Assembly (NCBI RefSeq): GCF_002205795.1
Contig: NZ_NIUY01000003.1
Coordinates: 62,001 to 126,000 of the forward strand
Source of the DNA: Chryseobacterium sp. VAUSW3
Lineage (GTDB): Bacteria > Bacteroidota > Bacteroidia > Flavobacteriales > Weeksellaceae
DNA length: 64,000 bases
Reading direction: 5' to 3'
In this document: positions 37,090 to 45,990 of the stretch, in pieces
Position numbering within the stretch: position 1 is the first letter of the stretch
How the letters are laid out: each line of letters starts with the position of its first letter
The notes under the pieces: model-generated
The model's database searches: none
What the model was told of the DNA's origin: nothing
Seen by the model: the letters and a program-made list of their open reading frames with translations, nothing else
Position numbers and translations under genes: made by a program

Positions 37090-38595
37090 ATGAGTAGATA
37101 TTTTTTATTATTGATGTTCGCTTTCGTAGCAATGTCCTGTTCAAAAAAAGTAGAGGTAAAAGGTAATTTTGCCGGCGGGTCACCGCTCGAAAGAATCGAG
37201 TTTATAGAAGCCTCCGGTGTGGCAACACTTCCGCTGCTGAATTTGGGTGTAGACAGTAAAGGGAGTTTTTCCGGAAGCTTCGAAGCACCTAAAAACGGCA
37301 TGTACATTATGTCTTACGCCGGAAAAACAGCGATGATTTATCTTAAAGGAGGTCAGGAACTTAATATTTCAGGCCAGGCAGCCAACTTCCCCAATCAGTT
37401 TACCATTACCGGTGATGCCAAAAATAATAACGATTTCCTTTTAGAGGTAACTAAATTTATTCAGGGTTATGCAGGGAAAATCAATGTAGGCGAACTTGTA
37501 ATGAAAAATGAAGCCGATTTCCTGAAAGCTGCTGAAAAAATCCGTACCGATATCGGGAACAGCATTGATGCTGCTGCCAAGAAAACTTCAGCAGATAATG
37601 AAGTGGTAGAATATAAAAAAGACGAACTGAATGCGAGTGTCTTAGGATTAATGAGCCAGTACGAAGTTAACCATCCGCAGGCTACGCAAAACCCAGCATA
37701 CAAAGCGTCAAAAAATTTCAAAGATGCTGAAGCTAAGCTTAATGCAGACAGCGACAGACTTCTGAAAAACCAACCGATTTACAGAAATTATCTTTTGGGT
37801 AAACTAAGCCCGGAATTTCAGGCTTTTGCAAGCAAGCAAGCAACAGCAGGAAACCAATTATCTTCTGAATTATTTGCAAAATTTCTAGATACCAAAAAAG
37901 ACCTTTCTCAGCTGACCAAAGATTATCTTCTGGCATTCGTACTTTCAAGTGGTGATATTACGCCGGGTATGACGGATGAAAATACTGCTAAAATTAATAA
38001 AATCATTAATGAAAACATTAAAGATGCAGGCATTAAAAAAGATATGCAACGAATTCAGTTTGTAATCGCCGGCCCGAAAGCTGGTGAAGCTGCACCGGAT
38101 TCTAAACTCATCAAACAGGACGGAAGCGCCTTTAAACTGGCCGATGTAAAAGGAAAACCAAACCTCGTAATGTTCTATGCATCTTGGAATCCGTACATTT
38201 CTGAAGGTACAGTCCCTGTTCTGAAAGAAGTTGTAAATTTCTATAAATCTAAAATGGATTTCACTTTCGTGAATTTAGATGATACTAAAGAGCAGTTCAC
38301 CAAAACCAGCAATGCCATGATGAAAGGCATTCCCGGAAACAATGTTTACGGTGAGGGCGGACTGACCTCGCAGATTGCAAAAGATTTGGGAATTTACGGT
38401 TTCAAACTTCCTTCTTTCGTCGTTATCGATAAAGACGGAAAAATGGCAAGCCGCTTCTTCTACAACTTAGGAGATCCGGAATTGATCACCGTTTTGGATA
38501 AACTTACCGGTCTTAAAGCGCCAACCGTGCAGCCTGAAGCAACTCTACAGAACGATTTAATGTCGCCACAGCCAGAAGTTGCTCCAACAAAGTAA
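37090..38595 (+). CDS. Thioredoxin-like lipoprotein without the CxxC pair
   Basis: 501 residues from ATG 37090. This start gives MSRYFLLLMFAFVAMSC, a lipoprotein signal with lipobox AMSC, then SKKVEVKGNFAGG. Earlier in-frame starts (from 36931) overlap the sdh terminator and the promoter, so are rejected. The ~35-250 region resembles the DUF4369 N-terminal domain seen in Bacteroidota TlpA-family oxidoreductases; residues ~340-480 are a thioredoxin/AhpC fold. Where WCxxC should be, the protein has FYASWNPYISEGTVPVLKEV (residues 362-381), so both catalytic cysteines are gone; the cis-Pro region YGFKLPSFVVIDKDGKMASR is intact. It is probably not a disulfide reductase. Confidence 0.85.
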   Translation: MSRYFLLLMFAFVAMSCSKKVEVKGNFAGGSPLERIEFIEASGVATLPLLNLGVDSKGSFSGSFEAPKNGMYIMSYAGKTAMIYLKGGQELNISGQAANFPNQFTITGDAKNNNDFLLEVTKFIQGYAGKINVGELVMKNEADFLKAAEKIRTDIGNSIDAAAKKTSADNEVVEYKKDELNASVLGLMSQYEVNHPQATQNPAYKASKNFKDAEAKLNADSDRLLKNQPIYRNYLLGKLSPEFQAFASKQATAGNQLSSELFAKFLDTKKDLSQLTKDYLLAFVLSSGDITPGMTDENTAKINKIINENIKDAGIKKDMQRIQFVIAGPKAGEAAPDSKLIKQDGSAFKLADVKGKPNLVMFYASWNPYISEGTVPVLKEVVNFYKSKMDFTFVNLDDTKEQFTKTSNAMMKGIPGNNVYGEGGLTSQIAKDLGIYGFKLPSFVVIDKDGKMASRFFYNLGDPELITVLDKLTGLKAPTVQPEATLQNDLMSPQPEVAPTK

Positions 38596-38618
38596 TTTCC
38601 ATCAGAAATTGAAATATT

Positions 38619-38650
38619 TCCTGCTCATTTTATTTGGGCAGGATTTTTTT
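38619..38650 (+). terminator. Terminator after the thioredoxin-like gene
   Basis: TCCTGCTC (38619-38626) / GGGCAGGA (38636-38643) with one G-U, then seven T residues. Confidence 0.85.
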
Positions 38651-38671
38651 ATATTCGTTTAAAATTAAATC

Positions 38672-38968
38672 ATGAAAAACGATTTACTTATTTCTCCAAG
38701 CATACTTTACTGGTTGGTCCTTTTCGGGATCATATTTACTGTTTTTTCAGTAAGTTTTGATCTTACATCGTTTGGTATCTCACTTCAGATGGGAAAAATA
38801 TTATCATATGTTGCGGTGTTGTGCAATTTTATTGTTGCTTTTGTTCTTATTATTGATGTTTTTAAAAATCAAAATCCTTCGAGATTTTTATGGACATTGG
38901 GATTTCTACTTTTTGCAGCTTTTGTAGGATATTTTTACTTAAGGAATCGTCAATCTTATTCCGCATAA
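38672..38968 (+). CDS. Small three-span membrane protein, unknown
   Basis: 98 residues, MKNDLLISPSILYWLVLFGI start, with hydrophobic segments at about 12-30, 44-62 and 73-89 and a basic tail (RNRQSYSA). I do not recognise a family. It starts after a terminator and has no clear promoter in the gap. Base use is AT-rich like its neighbours. Confidence 0.6.
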   Translation: MKNDLLISPSILYWLVLFGIIFTVFSVSFDLTSFGISLQMGKILSYVAVLCNFIVAFVLIIDVFKNQNPSRFLWTLGFLLFAAFVGYFYLRNRQSYSA

Positions 38969-39131
38969 CTATAAGTTTGATGTAATAACAAAGAGCTTTA
39001 GCGCATTTCTTTATAAATTATTATTTGACTTTATACTAAATTTTGTTTATTCTGCATTTTAGTAAAAAATAATTTAGTGAAATTCAAATTCCTCCCAGCG
39101 ATTTATCGCCTTTTTTTTATTTTCAAAACCT

Positions 39132-39139
39132 TACTTTTG
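39132..39139 (+). promoter_or_regulatory. -7 element of the rlmD promoter
   Basis: TACTTTTG matches TAnnTTTG, 18 bases before the rlmD ATG. A hairpin (GCGAT/ATCGC) plus T-run lies just upstream at 39098-39119. Confidence 0.6.
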
Positions 39140-39157
39140 TGCTCATTATAATTGTAG

Positions 39158-40567
39158 ATGAAAAGGAAAAGTAAAAATATCGTTTTAGAAAATATAAAAC
39201 TGGTTTCAGCAGGTGCGAAAGGTGTTGCAGTAGGCAGAACTGAAGAAGGCAAAACTGTTTTGGTTTCCGGCGCAGTTCCCGGTGATGTGGTAAATGCACG
39301 TGTAAAAAAATCGAAATCAAAATATTTTGAAGCGGATGTTGCCGAAATTGTGGAAAGATCACCTTTCAGAGTGGAGCCGAAATGTATTCACTTCGGGGTT
39401 TGCGGCGGCTGCAAATGGCAGAATCTTGCTTACGAAAAACAGCTGGATTTCAAACAGGACGAAGTCTTTAACCATATCAAAAGAATTGGCGGTTTTGAGG
39501 ATTTCGAAACGTTGCCGATTTTGGGAAGTGAGGAACAGTATTTTTACCGTAATAAAATGGAATTTTCCTTTTCCAATGCGCGTTGGCTTACCCAATACGA
39601 AATCAGTTCGGAAGAGAATTTCGGTAACCGCGATGCGCTGGGCTTTCATATTCCGGGGATGTGGAGCAAAATTCTCGACCTTAAGGAATGCTGGCTTCAG
39701 GAAGATCCTTCCAATTTCATCCGACTTGCCGTAAAACAGTATGCTGTAGCCAACGGACTTGAGTTTTTCGATGTGAAAGAACAGACCGGTTTTTTACGGA
39801 CTTTAATGTTGCGTCAAAACTCAAAAGGCGAATGGATGGTTTTATTCCAGCTTTTCCGTGATGAGAAAGAGCACCGCGAAAAATTATTCGATTTTCTGCT
39901 GAAAGAATTCCCGCAGATCAAAACTTTAGTGTACTGCATCAATTCAAAACAGAACGATTCCATTTACGATCAGCATGTGGTCACCTATTCCGGAGACGGA
40001 TTTTTAATGGAGGAAATGGATGGTCTTCAGTTTAAAATCGGTCCGAAATCTTTCTTCCAGACCAATTATAAGCAGGCTCTGGAACTGTACAGAAAAACGC
40101 TGGAGTTTGCAGATCTGAAAGGTAATGAGATAGTTTACGATTTATATACCGGAACCGGAACCATTGCGCAGTACGTTGCCAGAAATGCCAAACAAGTTAT
40201 TGGTATCGAATCGGTTCAGGAAGCGATCAATGCAGCGAAAGAACATGCAGAACTTAATGGCTTATCAAATTGCACGTTTTATTGTGGTGACATGAAAGAC
40301 ATTTTCAATGATGAATTCCTTGCAAATCATCCGAAAGCTGATGTCCTGATTACGGATCCTCCGCGAGATGGAATGCACCAGAAAGTGGTAGAACAAATCC
40401 TGAAACTATCGCCTGAGAAAATTGTGTATGTAAGCTGTAATTCGGCGACGCAGGCAAGAGATATGGCATTGATGAAAGAGCATTACCGATTGGTGAAGAT
40501 TCTCCCGGTAGATATGTTCCCGCAGACGCATCATGTGGAGAATATTGCGCTTCTGGTAAAGATTTAA
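39158..40567 (+). CDS. rlmD: 23S rRNA (uracil-5-)-methyltransferase RlmD/TrmA family
   Basis: SAM-dependent methyltransferase making m5U in 23S rRNA (position 1939 in E. coli). 469 residues: N-terminal TRAM domain (1-60), the [4Fe-4S] cysteines in CIHFGVCGGCKWQNLAYEKQ, SAM motif IVYDLYTGTGTIAQYVA, and LITDPPRDGMHQKVVEQILK. The catalytic Cys is in IVYVSCNSATQARD. RumA/RlmD and RlmCD-type members cannot be separated by eye, so the exact target base is inferred. A lipoprotein gene follows after 13 bases. Confidence 0.88.
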   Translation: MKRKSKNIVLENIKLVSAGAKGVAVGRTEEGKTVLVSGAVPGDVVNARVKKSKSKYFEADVAEIVERSPFRVEPKCIHFGVCGGCKWQNLAYEKQLDFKQDEVFNHIKRIGGFEDFETLPILGSEEQYFYRNKMEFSFSNARWLTQYEISSEENFGNRDALGFHIPGMWSKILDLKECWLQEDPSNFIRLAVKQYAVANGLEFFDVKEQTGFLRTLMLRQNSKGEWMVLFQLFRDEKEHREKLFDFLLKEFPQIKTLVYCINSKQNDSIYDQHVVTYSGDGFLMEEMDGLQFKIGPKSFFQTNYKQALELYRKTLEFADLKGNEIVYDLYTGTGTIAQYVARNAKQVIGIESVQEAINAAKEHAELNGLSNCTFYCGDMKDIFNDEFLANHPKADVLITDPPRDGMHQKVVEQILKLSPEKIVYVSCNSATQARDMALMKEHYRLVKILPVDMFPQTHHVENIALLVKI

Positions 40568-40580
40568 TTACATTTGAGTC

Positions 40581-41060
40581 ATGAAGTTCCTGAAAATTTT
40601 TCTCGTTAGCGTATTTTTATTTTCGCTTTTCTCCTGCGGAAGTGATGATGATATCTGTATCAGTGGAGAAGCAACTCCCAGAATGAAACTGAAATTTAAG
40701 ACGAAGGCCACAGGAAAACTCAAAACAATGGATTCTCTTTTTGTGAACGTGGATTACGGAAACGGTCAGATTCCTGTAATTGCTGCCAAAACAAAGACCG
40801 ACTCTGTACTTATTCCGTTGCGGGTTGATGACGCGCCGTTCACCAAAATATATGTTGGTTTATCAAAAACCGCTGTTACTTCAGAGGTAAAAATTAATTA
40901 TACCACAAAATCCGAGTATGTTTCGCCAGCCTGCGGAATCAAAAAAGTGTATGAAAATGCAAGCGCAATTCTGGAGGTTCCGGATCCCGTAATCGATATC
41001 GAACAAAACCAAACCCAAATTTCCGATGAATCCAAGACTCATTTTTTCCTTCTTTTTTAG
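40581..41060 (+). CDS. DUF6452-like lipoprotein
   Basis: 159 residues with lipoprotein signal MKFLKIFLVSVFLFSLFSC, cysteine 19 of the lipobox FSC, followed by GSDDDICISGEATPRMKLKF. The DDIC...TPRM beginning is what I associate with DUF6452 in Flavobacteriia; the rest looks like a beta-rich Ig-like domain (VDSLFVNVDYGNGQIPVIA-type strands) with conserved CGIKKVYENAS near the end. Its last 35 bases overlap the next gene; the two commonly follow rlmD in this class as a pair, so they may act together in the envelope. Confidence 0.65.
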   Translation: MKFLKIFLVSVFLFSLFSCGSDDDICISGEATPRMKLKFKTKATGKLKTMDSLFVNVDYGNGQIPVIAAKTKTDSVLIPLRVDDAPFTKIYVGLSKTAVTSEVKINYTTKSEYVSPACGIKKVYENASAILEVPDPVIDIEQNQTQISDESKTHFFLLF

Positions 41061-41685
41061 TCTTCTGTTTTTTGCTGCTTTTGCTCAGAAAGCGCCGGAC
41101 ACTCTGCAAACTAAATGGAAATATGAACCCAATTTCATGGTCGGAATTGATGTGTTGAATGCGGGAATCGGAGTGTTTGCTGACCGACAGCTTTTTCAGG
41201 GTTTTGTTTCTTCAAGGGTTTCGAAAAACATTCATGCGGTCGCCGAAGCAGGTTATGAAAAAAATATTTACCGGAAAAACGGCTACGATGCTACTGCCAA
41301 CGGTCCGTTTCTCAAGCTAGGTGCTTTTTATATGCTGGCAAAAGACAAAGAGAATGAGCTGAACGGCTTTTATGCCGGTGCCAAAGCTGCGGGTTCATTT
41401 TATAGTCAGGAATATAAAGCGGTTCCGGTTCGTGGCTACGGGGGGAGCGACACTACTGTAGCATTCCCTGCCTCTTCGCAAAGTTCTTACTGGCTGGAAG
41501 CTGCGGTTGGTGGAAGAGTTCAGCTTTTTGAATCTCCGTTTTATATCGATGTGAATATCCAGCCGAGATATTTACTGTTCTCAACAACACAGGACGACAT
41601 CAAGCCGATGATTGTTCCCGGCTTTGGCAAAAGCTCAGCAAAATTCAATGTAGGTTTCGCGTGGAATATTGCCTACCTTTTCTAA
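41026..41685 (+). CDS. DUF6048-like outer-membrane beta-barrel protein
   Basis: 219 residues with signal peptide MNPRLIFSFFFSLLFFAAFA and mature start QKAPDTLQTKWKYEPNFMVG. The alternating strands ending in aromatic residues (FNVGFAWNIAYLF at the C-terminus) suggest an outer-membrane barrel. I associate it with DUF6048; function unknown. It overlaps the DUF6452-like gene by 35 bases, so the pair is translationally coupled. No terminator is evident after it. Confidence 0.65.
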   Translation: MNPRLIFSFFFSLLFFAAFAQKAPDTLQTKWKYEPNFMVGIDVLNAGIGVFADRQLFQGFVSSRVSKNIHAVAEAGYEKNIYRKNGYDATANGPFLKLGAFYMLAKDKENELNGFYAGAKAAGSFYSQEYKAVPVRGYGGSDTTVAFPASSQSSYWLEAAVGGRVQLFESPFYIDVNIQPRYLLFSTTQDDIKPMIVPGFGKSSAKFNVGFAWNIAYLF

Positions 41686-41878
41686 GTTGATTATGATATT
41701 ATGCGTTGAATAATTTACCTGTAAATTTTCAGCCAGGTTTCAGCGTCAAATTTCTTAAAATTGTTTTATCGATTATATTTTTATTACTAATTTCGCATAT
41801 TTTATCCGAATTATATAATTAATTTATGGAATAATTCGCAAATGTTTTGTGAACTAAATAAAATTATATCATTATTAT

Positions 41879-41909
41879 TTTGACGGTCTGGAAAAAAAAA
41901 TTACTTTTG
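41879..41909 (+). promoter_or_regulatory. Promoter of the metallopeptidase gene
   Basis: TTTG (41879-41882), 19-bp spacer, TACTTTTG (41902-41909): both elements match consensus exactly. The ATG is 29 bases downstream. Confidence 0.85.
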
Positions 41910-41938
41910 GGATTAATTCAATAAAAAAATATTAATCT

Positions 41939-44872
41939 ATGAAGAGAATTTTTACTTCTTTACTTTGCGGATTGATGACAACGGCTGCATTTGCCCAATG
42001 GAGCCCCACGTCGATGCAAGGTGAGAAAATTCGTACGGCGTCAAACGTCAAGAGTTATTATTCCCTGGATCTTAATGCAATGAGATCGAAACTTGCCAAT
42101 GCGCAGGAAACCGGCAGCAACGCTGTACCCGTAGAAATTAAACTCCCAACACTTAACGGTAAAATTGAGAGATTTGCAGTCTACAGCTCTCCTGTAGTAG
42201 TAAAATCTATTGCAGACCGATACCAGTTAGGGTCGTATGTTGGAGTAGGGATTGATGATCCTAATGCGATTGTAAGATTCAGTGTAGCGCCGAATGATTT
42301 CCAGTCGATGATCGTGAGAAACGGCAAGTATGAATTCATTGAGCCTCAGAATACTTCAAAAACAGTATACGGTGTTCACCCAAAAACCAATAAAACTGAA
42401 GAAGATAAAGCTTTTGTTTGTTCTACAAGTGAAGCTCCTTTGACCAAGGCACAAATGGACAAAATGTATATGTCCGGAAAGTCTTTTACCAATAATCCAA
42501 CAGATTTTAGTAAGGCTTCTGATAAAAAATACAGAACCATGCGTCTGGCGATGACCACAAACGGTGAATATACCCAGTATTTTGGAGGTGTTGCAGGTGC
42601 AATGACTGCAATTAACGCAACATTGACAAGATGTAACGGTATTTTTGAAATGGATTTTGGTCTTCACCTGATTCTTCAGGATTTCCCGGGATTGATTTAT
42701 CCGGATCCTGCTACCGATCCATATTCAACTACGCTTTCTAGCTGGAACCTTTCTGCTCAGAAAGCAATTACAGCAGTAGCTGGTGAAGCTAACTACGATA
42801 TCGGACACATGTTTGGTGCTTCTGGTGGTGGTGGTAATGCTGGTTGTATCGGTTGTGTTTGTATAAGTCCACCATTAAATACTTCTGGTGTACCAACAGG
42901 AAACGGTAAAGGCTCGGGAATTACTTCTCCGGCAGACGGGATCCCAATGGGAGACAACTTCGATATCGATTATGTAGCTCACGAAATTGGTCATCAGCTT
43001 GGGGCAAACCATACTTTTTCTCATGGTTTAGAAGGTACAGGACAGAATGTTGAACCAGGTTCAGGTTCTACCATCATGGGTTATGCGGGAATTACCAGCC
43101 AGAATGTTCAGCAGCATTCTGATGCTTATTTCCACGTTAACTCAATCATTCAGGTGCAGAACAACCTTATCGCAAAAACTTGTGATATTGAAACTCCAGT
43201 GAACAACAATCCACCAGTAATTACTGCGATGGCAGATGTTACCATCCCGAAAAGTACCGCTTTTGTTTTGACAGCGCAGGCTACCGATGCGGAAGGTGAT
43301 CCATTAACCTATACTTGGGAGCAAGTTGACAATGCAAGTACTTCGACTACCATTGCCAACCTTGGAACTTTAACCAACGGACCTACTTTTAGATCCTGGA
43401 CTCCTACGGCCAGTCCTACGCGTTATTTCCCTAAGTTTTCTACCGTTTTAGCAGGAAATCTTAAAAACAATGCTGATTGGGAAGCGGTTTCTACCGTAGC
43501 TAGAACAACCAACTTCCGCGTTACCGTACGCGATAATAATGCAGATGTTACTCAGAAGCAAACACAGTCTGCTTTACAGAAAGTGACCGTACACGCAAAC
43601 GGACCGTTTAAAATTACTTCTACTAAAGTATATAACAATGCTCCGGGACCATTGACATGGGATGTTGTTGGAACAAACGCTGCGCCTTTCAACGTTGCTA
43701 ATGTTAAGATTGATTATACATCGGATAATGGTGCAACCTGGACGGAGCTTGCTGCTTCTACACCAAATGACGGAAGTGAAGATTTCAGTTTCGCATCTTT
43801 TCCAACAAATACTGCGCTGAAAGTTAGAATCTCAGCAATCGGAAACGTATTCTACGCTATTGCGCCGGTTACAGTTTCTGCAATTGTTGCGTGCGACGGT
43901 ACTGCTCCTGCAGGACTTAATGTCACTGGTGTTACAACCGCTTCTGCAGTTGTTGCATGGGATCCTATCGCAAGTGCAACCTATATCGTGAGATACAAAA
44001 AAGCTGCTGATGCTACTTGGACTGAAGTTCCGGTATCGGCCAACACTTACACCATCACGAATTTAGATGAAGGTACAGTTTATAATGTTCAGGTTGCTTC
44101 TGTATGTTCAGGTACAACAGGCACGTATACTGCGGTAACTAACTTCACAACATTAAATCTTCAGTACTGTACACTCACATCAACCAACTCAAGTGATGAG
44201 TATATCTCTAATGTAAAGATTACCGCTGAAGGTGCAGCTGGTGTGGACAGCTCATCAGGTGCTTCAACTTACACCAATTATTCTTCTGATCCTGCAAGAT
44301 TGGTACGTTTGGCAAAAGGAACAAATAACAACACTATTTCTGTTACCAAAGCCTGGACTGGAACAATCTACAACGAAGCGGTGACGGTTTGGATCGACTT
44401 CGACAGAAGCGGAACTTTTGATGATGATGAATTTGTAATGTCTACTTCAGGTGATAAAACAACTCCTGTTACCGATACTTTCTCGGTTCCTGCAGATGCA
44501 TATTCCGGAGATAAACCGGTAGGAATGAGGGTTGCTTTAAAATTCAGTACTCCTCAAATGACTCCTTGCGGTAGTTATACTTACGGGGAAGTAGAAGATT
44601 ATGCAGTAATGATTTCACCTACTTTGGGCGTAAATGATAATGTAAAAGCAAGTGCTGTTCAGGTATATCCAAACCCTGCAATCGATTTGCTAAATGTTAC
44701 TAAAGTTTCTGATAAAGCTTCTTATACCATTTACAACATGGCTGGTCAGGCTGTATCTAAAGGTAAAGTTACCAATGGTAAAGTACAGGTGTCTCAGTTA
44801 GAGAAAGGAGTTTATATGATTTCCGTAGATAATAACGGACAGATAAACCAAGTGAAATTTATCAAAAAATAA
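41939..44872 (+). CDS. Reprolysin-like secreted metallopeptidase with T9SS C-terminal domain
   Basis: 977 residues. Signal peptide MKRIFTSLLCGLMTTAAFAQ; a ~180-residue N-terminal prodomain-like region; metzincin domain with zinc motif HEIGHQLGANHTF (about 348-360) and the Met-turn TIMGYAG. Then an Ig/cadherin-like region (ITAMADVTIPKSTAFVLTAQ), a fibronectin type III domain near 640-735 (APAGLNVTGVTTASAVVAWD), and a GEVEDY-type jelly-roll domain ending in YGEVEDYAVMIS. The last ~75 residues are a type A T9SS sorting domain (VQVYPNPAIDLLNV...GVYMISVDNNGQINQVKFIK). Exported through the Por/gliding system; substrate unknown. Confidence 0.93.
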   Translation: MKRIFTSLLCGLMTTAAFAQWSPTSMQGEKIRTASNVKSYYSLDLNAMRSKLANAQETGSNAVPVEIKLPTLNGKIERFAVYSSPVVVKSIADRYQLGSYVGVGIDDPNAIVRFSVAPNDFQSMIVRNGKYEFIEPQNTSKTVYGVHPKTNKTEEDKAFVCSTSEAPLTKAQMDKMYMSGKSFTNNPTDFSKASDKKYRTMRLAMTTNGEYTQYFGGVAGAMTAINATLTRCNGIFEMDFGLHLILQDFPGLIYPDPATDPYSTTLSSWNLSAQKAITAVAGEANYDIGHMFGASGGGGNAGCIGCVCISPPLNTSGVPTGNGKGSGITSPADGIPMGDNFDIDYVAHEIGHQLGANHTFSHGLEGTGQNVEPGSGSTIMGYAGITSQNVQQHSDAYFHVNSIIQVQNNLIAKTCDIETPVNNNPPVITAMADVTIPKSTAFVLTAQATDAEGDPLTYTWEQVDNASTSTTIANLGTLTNGPTFRSWTPTASPTRYFPKFSTVLAGNLKNNADWEAVSTVARTTNFRVTVRDNNADVTQKQTQSALQKVTVHANGPFKITSTKVYNNAPGPLTWDVVGTNAAPFNVANVKIDYTSDNGATWTELAASTPNDGSEDFSFASFPTNTALKVRISAIGNVFYAIAPVTVSAIVACDGTAPAGLNVTGVTTASAVVAWDPIASATYIVRYKKAADATWTEVPVSANTYTITNLDEGTVYNVQVASVCSGTTGTYTAVTNFTTLNLQYCTLTSTNSSDEYISNVKITAEGAAGVDSSSGASTYTNYSSDPARLVRLAKGTNNNTISVTKAWTGTIYNEAVTVWIDFDRSGTFDDDEFVMSTSGDKTTPVTDTFSVPADAYSGDKPVGMRVALKFSTPQMTPCGSYTYGEVEDYAVMISPTLGVNDNVKASAVQVYPNPAIDLLNVTKVSDKASYTIYNMAGQAVSKGKVTNGKVQVSQLEKGVYMISVDNNGQINQVKFIKK

Positions 44873-44893
44873 TTTTCATCTTTTATAGAAATT

Positions 44894-44923
44894 AATCCCC
44901 GGAATACCACCGGGGATTTTTTT
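44894..44923 (+). terminator. Terminator after the metallopeptidase gene
   Basis: AATCCCCGG (44894-44902) / CCGGGGATT (44910-44918) with a 7-nt loop, then T-run. Confidence 0.9.
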
Positions 44924-45056
44924 GTGCATTTAAAACATCCTCAGTGCGGTTTACGCCGTTGATCCTTTGGGATTTTTTAACAGTTTTATCTTCCATTTAA
45001 CCTAACTTTAACCGTAAAATACCATCTTATCACGGTGCGTTATGTGATATTTCATT

Positions 45057-45064
45057 TATTTTTG
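45057..45064 (+). promoter_or_regulatory. -7 element close to the next start codon
   Basis: TATTTTTG ends 8 bases before the ATG at 45073, so the mRNA would start at or within a couple of bases of the start codon (leaderless). Confidence 0.5.
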
Positions 45065-45072
45065 CCGTGTAT

Positions 45073-45864
45073 ATGAAGAAGTCTTTTTTGCTCGCCACTT
45101 TACTGTTGATTTTTAAAGTTCAGGCCCAGTTTTTTTCCGGAGAAATTATCATCAGAGATAAGTCGGTGTATTACCTGAATCAGGTGTATGTAACAAACCT
45201 CACTTCTCAAAGTACGGTTTATACCGATTATTTCGGGGCTTTCAGGATTCCGGCAAAACCTGGCGATGTCATCAGGTTTACTTCTATTGTTACCGACCGA
45301 AAAGACGTCACCGTTACCGCTGAAGACCTTCAGAATGTAAGTAATTTCGTGGAACTGAAGATTGCGTATTACGACATTCAGGAGGTGGTAATCAGTAAAT
45401 TTAAGCCTACAGGAAACCTGCGGAAAGACGTAAGCTCCCTGAAAAACGGTGAAAAAAATATGGCCCTGCAGAAAATGATTGGCCTGCCGGCTCCGAAAGG
45501 GGATGGTACGCCACCCCAACTTCCCGTAGCTGGTTTTGCGGGCGGCGGTCTTACATTCAGCCTGGAAAGTATCTACGACATTCTTTCCGGTGACCGGAAA
45601 AAGAAGGAAAGAGCCCAGCAATACGAAACAATGAATGGAGCTGTGGCCGGAATAAGGAATTATTTCGGAACTGAATATTTTACCAACCTGAAAATACCCG
45701 CGAATTATATCGATAACTTCCTGCAGTTCGTTTATACTTCAGATAATATCCTGCCTTACGTGCAGCACAATAACTACGAAGCGGTATCACTTTACATTGA
45801 AAAATATCTGCCAATTTACCAGCGCCGATTGCGGAATTCGCACTTAATGGAGGCTGCAAAGTGA
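45073..45864 (+). CDS. Carboxypeptidase-regulatory-like (CarboxypepD_reg-like) secreted protein
   Basis: 263 residues from ATG 45073; the in-frame GTG at 45067 lies 3 bases after the -7 element and is less likely. Signal peptide MKKSFLLATLLLIFKVQAQ, then a CarboxypepD_reg-like beta-sandwich as in SusC/TonB plug extensions (VYVTNLTSQSTVYTDYFGAF then RIPAKPGDVIRFTSI). The C-terminal ~150 residues are helical and not assigned. Probably periplasmic or outer-membrane associated. Single gene with its own promoter. Confidence 0.75.
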   Translation: MKKSFLLATLLLIFKVQAQFFSGEIIIRDKSVYYLNQVYVTNLTSQSTVYTDYFGAFRIPAKPGDVIRFTSIVTDRKDVTVTAEDLQNVSNFVELKIAYYDIQEVVISKFKPTGNLRKDVSSLKNGEKNMALQKMIGLPAPKGDGTPPQLPVAGFAGGGLTFSLESIYDILSGDRKKKERAQQYETMNGAVAGIRNYFGTEYFTNLKIPANYIDNFLQFVYTSDNILPYVQHNNYEAVSLYIEKYLPIYQRRLRNSHLMEAAK

Positions 45865-45990
45865 TTTTTCGTGATTTTTAATTTTTTATGTTAAATTAAA
45901 AGTTTTATATTTGGCGGCGCGTTTAAGGATGATGGTATTTTATTGCCGTTTTAGTGTCCTTGCCTTATGTTAACTCATAAATTTTACTGA

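Noticed and set aside
41686-41938. Search for a tRNA or small RNA gene
   Set aside because: No cloverleaf or known RNA motif is visible here or in other gaps; only promoter-like sequence for the next gene is seen.
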